Source: an uncultured Lachnospiraceae bacterium
GTDB taxonomy: Bacteria; Bacillota; Clostridia; Lachnospirales; Lachnospiraceae
Reading direction: 5' to 3'
NCBI GenBank assembly: GCA_910588565.1
Contig: CAJUPF010000050.1
Coordinates: 1-23,716, forward strand
Length of the DNA stretch: 23,716 nucleotides
Shown: positions 8,461 to 17,700 of the stretch, in pieces
How positions within the stretch are numbered: position 1 is the stretch's first letter
Layout: every line of letters begins with the position of its first letter
Program-made: the position numbers and the translations under genes
The notes under the pieces: generated by a model
Database searches by the model: none
Told to the model about the DNA's origin: nothing
What the model saw: only the letters and a program-made list of their open reading frames with translations

Positions 8461-8489
8461 ATTATAGTGAATGCAGATAAAAAAAGCAA
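8461..8489 (-). promoter_or_regulatory. Probable promoter of the MATE gene
   Basis: On the minus strand TATAAT (8461-8466) is a perfect -10 and TTGCTT (8484-8489) a weak -35, with 17 bases between. It is back to back with the Feo promoter; the two -35 boxes are 18 bases apart, so a regulator bound at the Feo operator might affect both. Confidence 0.6.
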
Positions 8490-8507
8490 TTTATTTTTAA
8501 AATGTTG

Positions 8508-8540
8508 TTGACAACTAATGCGTGTTAGCATATACTAACA
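8508..8540 (+). promoter_or_regulatory. Feo promoter with overlapping DtxR-like operator
   Basis: TTGACA at 8508-8513 and TATACT at 8531-8536 are 17 bases apart. The inverted repeat TGTTAGCATATACTAACA at 8523-8540 covers the -10 box. Half-sites CTAA (8515), TTAG (8525) and CTAA (8535) recur every 10 bases, so two dimers could bind. The TTAG-N6-CTAA form resembles operators of the DtxR/IdeR/MntR family. A metal-loaded repressor would block RNA polymerase here. Bases and spacing are seen; the regulator is inferred. Confidence 0.75.
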
Positions 8541-8603
8541 AATGAACAAGTAGAAGCGCAGCGTAATTGCGGTCAGTATTGAATGATAAGGGAGGAAGAG
8601 CAT

Positions 8604-8813
8604 ATGCCGTTATCTATGGTAAGAGAAGGAGAACAGAACATGATTAAGAAAGTCGGAGGAAAAGAGGAGACGCGCAGGTTTTTGGAGAACCTTGGCTTTG
8701 TTACTGGAAGCCTTGTTACCGTGGTGTCTGAAATCGGCGGAAATATCATTGTGAATGTCAGGGATTCACGGGTTGCCATCGGCAGGGATATGGCAAATAA
8801 AATTATGGTATAA
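8604..8813 (+). CDS. feoA: FeoA-domain protein (first copy)
   Basis: A 69-residue FeoA/SH3-like protein. The stretch FLENLGFVTGSLVTVVSEIGGNIIV, described here only by its ends FLENLGF and NIIV, followed by VAIGRDMANKIMV, is the usual FeoA pattern of a small beta-barrel. FeoA is a cytoplasmic partner thought to modulate the GTPase or the pore of FeoB. The ATG at 8604 has GGGAGG at 8590-8595 with 8 bases of spacing; an ATG at 8583 has no ribosome site. It is first in the Feo operon, 10 bases before the second feoA. Confidence 0.9.
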   Translation: MPLSMVREGEQNMIKKVGGKEETRRFLENLGFVTGSLVTVVSEIGGNIIVNVRDSRVAIGRDMANKIMV

Positions 8814-8823
8814 GGAGAACAGT

Positions 8824-9045
8824 ATGAAAACATTAAAAGAAACATCTCTGGGAGAAACGGTAAAAGTAGTAAAACTCTCTGGTGAAGGCCCAGTCAGGAG
8901 ACGTATTATGGACATGGGAATTACAAAAGGGGCTGAGATTTATGTAAGAAAAGTGGCGCCGTTCGGAGATCCGGTGGAGGTTACTGTCCGGGGATATGAA
9001 TTGTCGCTGCGTAAAGCAGATGCAGAGATGATTGAAGTCGAATAA
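8824..9045 (+). CDS. feoA: FeoA-domain protein (second copy)
   Basis: A 73-residue FeoA protein, clearly different in sequence from the first: it opens MKTLKETSLGETVKVVKL and carries RRRIMDMGITKGAEI and VTVRGYELSLRKADAEMI, the most canonical FeoA motifs (a DMG turn, the Y-x-L-x-LR segment). AAGGAGAAC precedes the ATG at 8824. Two FeoA proteins before FeoB are common in Clostridia; they may form a heteromeric cap on FeoB or have separate jobs. The start further upstream at 8755 overlaps the first feoA and lacks a ribosome site. Confidence 0.93.
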   Translation: MKTLKETSLGETVKVVKLSGEGPVRRRIMDMGITKGAEIYVRKVAPFGDPVEVTVRGYELSLRKADAEMIEVE

Positions 9046-9053
9046 AATTTTTT

Positions 9054-9082
9054 TTGAGAAATAGTTAGTAATAGCTAATAAT
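9054..9082 (+). promoter_or_regulatory. Second Feo promoter/operator, before feoB
   Basis: TTGAGA at 9054-9059 and AATAAT at 9077-9082 are 17 bases apart. GTTAGTAATAGCTAAT at 9064-9079 has TTAG-N6-CTAA with the same geometry as the operator at 8523-8540. FeoB may therefore have its own metal-controlled promoter in addition to read-through from feoA. Confidence 0.6.
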
Positions 9083-9114
9083 TGGTAGTTGTGACATATG
9101 AGAGGAGTATGAAA

Positions 9115-11304
9115 ATGGCATTGAAAATTGCTTTGGCGGGAAATCCAAACTGCGGTAAAACGACATTATTTAATGCACTGACGGGTTCCAATCAGTTTGT
9201 GGGTAACTGGCCTGGTGTAACAGTAGAGAAAAAAGAAGGAAAACTGAAGGGGCATAAGGATATTACAATCGTGGATTTGCCCGGAATTTATTCATTATCC
9301 CCCTATACGCTGGAAGAAGTTGTCGCAAGGACATATCTGATTACCGAGCGGCCGGATGCAATTATTAATATTGTAGACGGTACGAATATTGAGCGTAATC
9401 TGTATTTGTCCACACAGATTCTGGAACTTGGCATTCCGGTTGTGATGGCTGTTAATATGATGGATATTCTGGAGAAAAACGGCGATCAGGTACATATTGA
9501 CAAATTGCAGAAAAAATTGGGCTGTGAAGTTGTGGAGATTTCCGCGCTAAAAGGAACCGGAATCCAGAAAGCGGCAGAAAAAGCAGTTGCGCTGGCACAA
9601 AAGAGCAAGGCGGCGGCCCCCGTACATGTATTTGATAAGAAAGCAGAAGAGATGATTGCTGCAGTGGAAGCAAAGCTGGGCTCTGATATTCCAGCGGGAC
9701 AGAAGCGGTTTTTTGCAATTAAGCTGCTTGAAAAAGACGATAAGATTGCAGGACAGATGAGCAGCGTACCGGAAGTATCGGCGGAGATTAAGGCGTTAGA
9801 GGATGCTTTTGACGATGATGCCGAAAGCATTATTACAAATGAGAGATATGTATATATTTCTTCTATTATTGCGGACTGCCATACCAAGAGCAAAACGCAG
9901 AGCCTGAGTACATCCGATAAAATTGACCGGATTGTTACAAACCGGATTCTGGCGCTTCCGATTTTTGCGGCAGTGATGTTTTTGATTTATTATGTCTCTG
10001 TTTCCACAGTCGGGACTTATGCGACAGACTGGGCAAATGACGGTGTGTTTGGCGACGGCTGGCATTTGTTTGGCATTGAGAGCATATGGGTTCCCGGCAT
10101 TCCGGTTATTGTTGAGAGCGGCTTAACGGCATTGAACTGCGCGGGCTGGCTGCAGGGATTGATTCTGGATGGTATCATCGGCGGTGTTGGCGCGGTGTTG
10201 GGATTTGTGCCACAGATGCTGGTATTGTTTCTCTTTTTGGCATTTTTAGAAGCATGTGGATATATGGCCAGGGTTGCGTTTATCATGGACCGTATTTTCC
10301 GTAAATTCGGGCTTTCCGGCAAATCCTTTATTCCAATGCTGATTGGAACAGGCTGTGGTGTTCCGGGAGTTATGGCTTCCAGAACGATTGAAAACGACAG
10401 GGATCGCAAGATGACGATTATGACGACGACATTTATTCCCTGCGGCGCAAAACTGCCGATTATTGCATTGATTGCAGGCGCGTTCTTCGGCAACTCAGGC
10501 ATGATTTCTTTCAGCGCATTTTTTGTAGGAATTGCGGCAGTAATTTGTTCCGGTATTATTTTAAAGAAAACCAGAATGTTTGCGGGCGATCCGGCGCCGT
10601 TTGTGATGGAGCTTCCGGCGTACCATATGCCAACCGTTGGAAATGTGCTGCGGAGTATGTGGGAGCGGGGCTGGTCTTTTATAAAAAAAGCTGGTACAAT
10701 TATTTTGTTATCCGCAATCGTGCTCTGGTTTTTGCAGGGCTTTGGCTGGGCAGACGGACAGTTTGGCATGTTAGAAGCAGAACAGCTTGACAGCAGCATC
10801 CTGGCGGCAATTGGCGGAATCATAGCGCCTGTCTTTGCGCCGTTGGGCTGGGGAGACTGGAAAATGGCGGTTGCAGCCGTTACCGGACTGATTGCAAAAG
10901 AGAATGTCGTAAGTACGTTTGGTATTTTATTTGGTTATGCGGAAGTGGCGGAAGATGGAGCGGAAATCTGGTCAGCTCTGGCTGGCGCTATGACAGCGGC
11001 TGCGGCCTATTCATTCCTGGTATTCAATCTGCTCTGCGCTCCCTGTTTTGCGGCGATGGGAGCAATTAAGCGGGAAATGAACAATCGTAAATGGTTCTGG
11101 TTTGCTATTGGATATCAGACCATACTGGCATATCTGGCTGCACTTTGCGTATATCAGATTGGAAGCCTGTTTATGACAGGGGCATTTGGAATCGGAACCA
11201 TGATTGCGGTAGCGCTTGTCATTGGATTTTTGTATCTGTTATTCCGGCCATATAAGGAGAGCCAGTCTCTGGATGTGAATGTCAGACTGGCAAAGAGCAG
11301 ATAA
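9115..11304 (+). CDS. feoB: Ferrous iron transporter FeoB
   Basis: A 729-residue inner-membrane iron(II) permease. The N-terminal G-protein domain has G1 GNPNCGKT (9-16), G3 DLPG (54-57), G4 NMMD (114-117) and G5 SALKGTG. A helical GDI-like segment follows to about 265. The membrane part has two Gate domains with TGCGVPGVMASRTIEN and PCGAKLPI, holding conserved pore cysteines, and a second Cys-containing segment (LLCAPCFAAMGA). The ATG at 9115 lies 7 bases after AGAGGAG (9101-9107); the ATG at 9109 is only one base from it, too close. Length is normal for clostridial FeoB. GTP binding and iron(II) uptake are family knowledge; this is the core gene of the operon. Confidence 0.97.
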   Translation: MALKIALAGNPNCGKTTLFNALTGSNQFVGNWPGVTVEKKEGKLKGHKDITIVDLPGIYSLSPYTLEEVVARTYLITERPDAIINIVDGTNIERNLYLSTQILELGIPVVMAVNMMDILEKNGDQVHIDKLQKKLGCEVVEISALKGTGIQKAAEKAVALAQKSKAAAPVHVFDKKAEEMIAAVEAKLGSDIPAGQKRFFAIKLLEKDDKIAGQMSSVPEVSAEIKALEDAFDDDAESIITNERYVYISSIIADCHTKSKTQSLSTSDKIDRIVTNRILALPIFAAVMFLIYYVSVSTVGTYATDWANDGVFGDGWHLFGIESIWVPGIPVIVESGLTALNCAGWLQGLILDGIIGGVGAVLGFVPQMLVLFLFLAFLEACGYMARVAFIMDRIFRKFGLSGKSFIPMLIGTGCGVPGVMASRTIENDRDRKMTIMTTTFIPCGAKLPIIALIAGAFFGNSGMISFSAFFVGIAAVICSGIILKKTRMFAGDPAPFVMELPAYHMPTVGNVLRSMWERGWSFIKKAGTIILLSAIVLWFLQGFGWADGQFGMLEAEQLDSSILAAIGGIIAPVFAPLGWGDWKMAVAAVTGLIAKENVVSTFGILFGYAEVAEDGAEIWSALAGAMTAAAAYSFLVFNLLCAPCFAAMGAIKREMNNRKWFWFAIGYQTILAYLAALCVYQIGSLFMTGAFGIGTMIAVALVIGFLYLLFRPYKESQSLDVNVRLAKSR

Positions 11305-11328
11305 ATTTTTGCATATGGAGGTGGTTCC

Positions 11329-11460
11329 ATGGGGACTGTAATGGTAGGATTGATTGTAGCAGGCTGCGCAGCCTTGGCTGTGCGGAGTATTTTGGCAGAT
11401 AAAAAGAGCGGAAAGGCTTCCTGCGGCGGTGACTGCGGCCACTGCAAGGGATGCCGTTAG
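11329..11460 (+). CDS. FeoB-associated Cys-rich membrane protein
   Basis: A 43-residue protein with one membrane helix (MGTVMVGLIVAGCAALAVRS) and a cysteine-rich tail, CGGDCGHCKGC, that could bind iron or an iron-sulfur cluster. This is the FeoB-associated Cys-rich family, sometimes treated as a FeoC substitute or iron donor/acceptor at the membrane. GGAGGT at 11317-11322 serves the ATG at 11329; the gap after feoB is 24 bases and a terminator follows, so it is the last gene of the operon. It is short enough to be missed by ordinary gene finders. The function has not been shown biochemically as far as I know. Confidence 0.9.
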   Translation: MGTVMVGLIVAGCAALAVRSILADKKSGKASCGGDCGHCKGCR

Positions 11461-11470
11461 AGTGAAGCAG

Positions 11471-11506
11471 AGGAGGCGATGACTGGTATAAGTCATTGCC
11501 TCCTTT
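11471..11506 (+). terminator. Terminator of the Feo operon
   Basis: AGGAGGCGATGACT at 11471-11484 pairs with AGTCATTGCCTCCT at 11491-11504 in a 14-bp stem with one mismatch-type G-U pair and a 6-base loop. The U-run is short (TTT, then AAACC), so release may be incomplete. The left arm resembles a ribosome site but no ORF follows. Confidence 0.7.
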
Positions 11507-11585
11507 AAACCTTTCAAGAGGGTTTTGGCAGCATGAAAGATCAATGGAAATGCTATAATTTTTAGCCTTATGTTTAGCTGCAATA

Positions 11586-11614
11586 TTGACATAAACCTAT
11601 AGCAAGCGTATGTT
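11586..11614 (+). promoter_or_regulatory. Promoter of the large GH43 gene
   Basis: TTGACA at 11586-11591 and TATGTT at 11609-11614 are 17 bases apart. ATAAAC (11591-11596) and GTTTAT (11612-11617) form an inverted repeat around the spacer and could be an operator. The leader to the ATG at 11734 is about 110 bases and holds no further obvious structure. Confidence 0.6.
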
Positions 11615-11733
11615 TATATTAGTAGAAACAGTTAGCAGCCGATGCGGCAGAATAGCCGGGAATCCGGAAAGCTGGACTGTCGCATATATTAGGCAAAGGG
11701 ACTGCAAAACTGAGAAAAGAGAGGAGAAAAGAG

Positions 11734-14700
11734 ATGAAATGGAACAGGATAGTAAGCGGCGTTATGGCAGCGGCAATGCTGGCAGGGCTTATGCCCACAG
11801 TTCCTGTGGCAGCGGCACAGGAACCGTTGGCGAAACTGACGCTTCCATACACAGCCGCCGGCTACAAGATAGCGGGGAATATCACACTTCCTGAAACGCT
11901 TGTGGACGGCACGACAGAGATTGACTGGTCGTCCAGTAATGAAGCTGTAATTAATACCGAGAAACAGGAATTTACCTCAGAAGAAAAGAAAGAATATGGC
12001 GAACGGTATGAGGAAATCCCGGCGGGCGTGGTCATGCGCCAGGCCAAAGACACTGCCGTCACCCTTACCGCGCAGGTGGGAACTGCAAAAAAAGAGTTCC
12101 AGGTGACAGTGAAGGCAAAACCGGAAAAAACATATGAGCAGATGTATGAAGACGGGGATTTTAAAGGATATCTCTATGCATCCTTTGTGGAACCGGAGGT
12201 CAGCGCTTATCGGCAGCAGGTGTACTTTGCTTCCTCCGACGACGGCGTTCACTGGGATGATTTGAACAGAAACAAGCCGGTGCTGGAATCCAAGCTGGGG
12301 ACAAAAGCAACGCGTGATCACTATATTTTGCGTGCGCCGGAGGGAGACCGTTTTTATCTGATTGCAACGGATCTTGACTGTACCAGCGGCAAGTGGGGCG
12401 ACTTTTCCACAAAGGGCAGCAAGTATCTGATGGTATGGGAATCGGATGATCTGGTGAATTGGTCCAAGCAGAGGATGGTAAAGGCAGCGGATGATATGAC
12501 AGGCTGTGCCTGGGCGCCGGAGGCCATCTATGACGAGGTGACAGGAGAGTATATTGTATACTGGTCCGGGCATGATTTAAATCCTGACAGCGAAAGCTAC
12601 AATAAAAAGGTTGTATATGTTTCCCGCACCCGTGATTTTTATTCGTTTTCCGAGCAGCAGAAGTTTGTATATCCTGCAGATACAGACGGCACGGATTGGG
12701 GAACCAGCGACAGCTTTATTGATACCACAATGATACAGGGATCAGACGGCCTGTATTACAGGGTGACCAAGTATGAAGATATGCCCAGACAGTGGAACTG
12801 CGGTACAAAGGTATTTATGGATGTGGCAAAATATCCTATGGGCGAGTATACGCGGGTGCAGACAAACTTAAACGCAGATGACTTTGACGGCGTAGAAGGA
12901 CCCGGATGGTTCCGCTACAACAAAGACGATGCCGAAAGAACCGGATATCAATACTGTCTGATGCTGGACGGTTATAATGGCAAGAACAGCGGCGTTGGAT
13001 TTTTCCCGACCGTGATTGAGGATTTGAATGGTGAAACAAGCCAGTCGGCCAATTTCACGAAACTTGCTTCTGCCCAGATGCGTTCCTGGGCAAAGCATGG
13101 CGGAATTCTGCCGCTGACGCAGGAAGAGTATGACCGTGTGAATCAGGCATATGCCTATGCGCCGAATGTGGATCTTTCCGAATATATCAACGAAGAAAGA
13201 AAGGTATTTGACGCTGCAGATTATTATACCAAAGACAATGACTTCACCGGTCTTCAGGGAGCCGGATGGACGCTGCCTTCCGGGACAGCCTTTGACAATG
13301 AGGACAGTAAGTATCTTGGATTTACCGGAACGGTTACGATGGATGGCGGTTACGGAACACATAAGGACTGGGCGGCGGTACAGTTTATTATGGCAGGTAA
13401 TTCCGCCGGGGACGCTGTTATCAGGGATATTGACGGAAACAATATCTTTGGCTATTGCTATGACGGCTCTGGTTTTTGGTCTGGCCATGGAGAGAGGAGC
13501 TTTGGCGGGACGGTCATTGACCAATACGGAATCCCAAGGCTGCCTGGTTACGCCAAAACAGAGGTTGGACCCGGATCAGAAGAAGAAAATACAGGACGCG
13601 GCGCGAACAATCAGGGCGGAGTCTGCACGCTGCTGTTTTTGAATGAAGAAAATGGATATGTGGTTTCCACTTATATCAATAACAAGCTGATAAGCACAGA
13701 ACATTATTCTGGTTCTTTTAACGGCATCCGGGAAATTACATCACTGAATCGGCAATACTATGGCTCTCTGAAACTGTATGCCAGTGAAACGGGCAGCGAG
13801 CCGGAAGAACCCGTGAATCCTCCGGTGAATCCGCCTGTTCTGACGGATGACGAAGATTTGCTGATGCGCCTTACGTTTGATGAAGAAGGAACGGGCAGCG
13901 GTTCCTTTGGCGCAGCTGTCGGCGGAACGGTTACAGAACATGGGAGCATTGGATATGCAAATGGAGCCGACGGGACGAGGGCGCTTTCTATTACAGCGAA
14001 TGCAGCCGGAAATTATTTAGAGCTTCCCAAAGGGATTTTAGCGGGAAAATCAGCGGCGACCTTTAGCTTTCAGCTGAAAACTGCCCAGACAGACAGCGCC
14101 GCCAATTGGGTATTTATGACGACGCCGCTGCAGATAGACGAAAAACAGGTATTTAATGATAAAGACGGTGATGGAGAAAAGTATCTGGGAGTGGGCGGAG
14201 TAAATACCGGCCGGATTATGGCGGAGCGGCATTATAATACCGCCCGGAAGAGCATCCTGACCGTACTGGACGATTTTTCTGTATGGAAAAATGTAGCCGT
14301 CGTATATGAAGCAGGCGGCACAAAGGTATATGTGAACGGAAGCCTGGTTTCTTCTGATACGCATCAGGTTGATATCAGCCAGTTGATGACTGCAGGGGCA
14401 AACACCTGGATCGGTCATGCAAACTGGCAAAACGGCGAAGGCTTTTCGGGAATGCTGGATGACTTCAGGATTTATGGAAGGGCGTTGAATGAGACGGAAA
14501 TTGCAGAAATTCATGAAAGCAAAGCAATTGTATCTTCTGATTCCGGCCGTCTGGTAATGGAAACTGTTTTTTCCAAAAATGGAACTAATGTATTGTCGGC
14601 AGCGGCGCAGGAAACGGTGTCAGTAAAGACCAGAGTTACAAATTACAGCCCAACCAGCCGGGCGCTTGTTTATTGCGTGACGGGGTATAGCGCAGACGGA

Positions 14701-17700
14701 ACCGTTACGGAACAGTTGCAGCAGATTGACGGTGACGTAACGGTAAAATCCATGAAGACGGCGGTCTTTGTCAAAGATATTACGGCAAAGCCGGAGACGG
14801 CATATTATCAGCTGACTGTAAAAGATATCACGGACGCGGGCCGCATACAGGAGTTTACGGCGGGTTATCTTCCGGTAGGAACTGCTTTGACCGCGCAGAT
14901 GATAGCCGGAACATATCAGAATGCTGACGGCAGCCAGATGATTGTTTCTGCAGACAACGTAAATGGGACACAAGTAACAATAAATGGAAAAACATATACG
15001 GCAGCATTGAAAGACGGCACAGTTCGATTAACCGACAATACTGGAGCATATGCAGACAAACGCAATGCCTCTGCAACAGATGGGACGCTTTCCGTTACGG
15101 TAACGCCAGAACCTATGGTGATTGATAAGAGTTCCGGGGGAAATCCCATTATCCGGACGGATAAAGACGGAAACCGCCTGTACGGAGGAGATCCGGCGGC
15201 TGTTGTAATTGATGATACCGTATATCTGGTGGTAGGCCACGATAACGGCAAGCCCGGCAACAATAACGCTAATTATTACAATATGCCGGACTGGCAGTAT
15301 TATACATCTGCGGATTTAAAGACCTGGACACATGGGGGCACGTTTATGAAACAGTCTGATATCCCGTGGAGGTCTACTTCCAATGACGCATGGGCAAGCC
15401 AGATGACGCCTTATACCAATAAAAAAACCGGAGAAACCAAATACTATTTTTATTTCTGTACGCCGTCAGAAGGGGGAACTCATGCGATTGGCGTGGCAGT
15501 GGCAGAGGAACCAGGCGGGCCGTATACGGCTACCAGCGCACCGCTTGTAAAAGGGGCGGATACCTGGGTGGATGGAATCGGCAATGCCGGGCATCATGAC
15601 ATTGACCCCACTGTATGGATTGACACGGACGAGGAAGGAAATGAGCACCGTTATCTGATGTGGGGAAACACCACCTGCTATATCGCGGAACTGAATGAGG
15701 ATATGGTAAGCATTAAAGACAGGAATGGAGACGGAACAATAACCATAGACCATACAGGAAGCGACGATCATGATATCAAGTATATTGATTTTGCCAATAC
15801 ACAGCCTGGACAGGGATTTACAGAGGCGCCATGGCTGTACCGCAGGCAGGATGAGAATGGAAACTATTACGGCAAATATTATATGTTTGCCGCATGGGGA
15901 TGGGCGGAAAAAATGGGCTATGCAACAGCTGACGATCTCTTTGGGCCATGGACATTTGAAGGCATGATTATGGAAAATACCCTGACCTCCAATACAAATC
16001 ATCCGGCTGTCATTGATTTTAAAGGCAAGACTTATTTTATTTACCACAACGGATCACTTCCGGGCGGCAATGGCGGAAACCGCAGTGTCTGTATCCAGGA
16101 AATGGCCTTCCGCAAAGACGGCAGCATTGAAATGATGCCGGATTTATCCCTGGGACTTGGCGGAACCGCCAGTGTGATTAAGACATCTGACAACAACTAT
16201 CTGGGACACGATCCCCTGGGTAATACGCAGTCCTATGTGGTAGGGGCAAATGGCGGCGGCCAGGGCGAATACCGGATGGACGTGAAGGGTTACGGGGAGG
16301 AAAACGGATATAATACCCAGTGGGAAATCGTTCCGGCGCGGAATGTTCCCGAAGGAGAAGATGCAGCGTATTATGTTTCTATCCAGTCAACCAATATGAC
16401 GGGATATTTTATCAAAAGCGAGAGCAGCAGTACAAAGCTGGCTTCTGATAATATGGGTACTATGGAAGCCATGATGAGTTATAAAACAGTCCATGCGCTC
16501 GATGGTTCTGAGGGGGTATCGTTTGAAAGCGCAGCGTATCCGGGCAAATACCTTACCTTTGTGGATGGCAGACTGGTTACGGCAAAGCCAACCTCATTAT
16601 CCCGGTGCTCCTTTACCATTGCAGAGCCAGGCACACCCATAGAACCCGCTCCTCCGGAAGATACAGATCAGGCAGCGGCAGAGAGAGTGATTGACCTGAT
16701 TCATGCAATCGGGCAGGTCAGCAATACATCTGCAAGCAGGGATAAAATTCAGGCGGCAAGAACCGCGTATAATGCGTTAACAGAATCCCAAAGGAAACGG
16801 ATCACATCCGCAGAGTTAAAGATACTTACGGATGCAGAGGAAGCATATGCCAGACTGGAAGAAGAAGCCGGACAGGAAGAGGAAGACAAGCGGAAAGAAG
16901 AAGCCAAAAAACAACAGGCGGCTGAACTGAACAATGTGATCCAACAGATAAAGCTCGAAGGCAAAGAAGCTGATTATACTGCGGAGAGCTGGGCAGCATA
17001 CCAGAAAGCCCTTGCGGATGCAAAAGCAATTTTAAACGATCCGAAGGCAGAGGCCGCGGCGATTCTGCAGGCAAAGACGGAACTGGAACGTGCCATCCAA
17101 AAGCTTGTCCGAACGGGCGCGGGAAATCCGGATGAAACAGAGGAGGCCAAAAAAGCAAAAGCCGGAACGATTTCCATTGCAGACTCCAAGAAGGCCATCA
17201 CTTCAGCCAATACGGATAAAAAAGACGTGGCGGGCAGTACATTTAAAACTTTAAAAGTAAAAGCAGTCGGCGGAAATAAATCGGTCACAGTTTCATGGAA
17301 TAAGATAAAGGACGCTTCCGGCTACATGGTATATGGGGCGGAGTGCGGCAAAAAAATGAAGCTGTTAAAGACTTTGCCCGCCTCTAAGAAATCTTATAAA
17401 GCAGCGAAGCTGAAAAAGGGCAAATATTACAAATATATCGTAACCGCGTACAAAGAGATTTACAAAGAAAACCGCGTTATCGCAACTTCCGTATCGGTTC
17501 ATGCCAGCACAAACGGCGGGAAATACAAGGTTCCCTCAGGTATCCGCATCAGCAAGAGCAAGGTATCTGTGAAAAAAGGTAAAACGCTGACCTTAAAGCC
17601 GGGTATGAAGACAAAAGGCAAAGGTTCCTTTAAAACCCATATGGCGAAATTCCGTTTTGAGTCTTCCGATCCGAAAGTTGCCACTGTGACAAAGAAAGGT

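Noticed and set aside
8382..8531. N-terminal extension of the MATE protein
   Set aside because: It covers the predicted promoter, has no membrane segment, and the ATG at 8381 has its own ribosome site.
9082..9114. Earlier start of FeoB
   Set aside because: It overlaps the operator and the ribosome site; the ATG at 9115 is best spaced and fits family N-termini.
10017..10823. Long open frame on the minus strand inside feoB
   Set aside because: FeoB motifs are unbroken in the plus frame over the same bases; the minus frame has no recognisable domain or ribosome site.
11554..11559. TATAAT as a promoter of the GH43 gene
   Set aside because: The nearest -35-like hexamer, TTGGCA at 11525-11530, is 23 bases away, which is too far; the pair at 11586 and 11609 is better.
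15466..16047. Open frame of about 190 codons on the minus strand inside the GH43 gene
   Set aside because: The plus strand holds conserved GH43 active-site motifs here, so this is a shadow.
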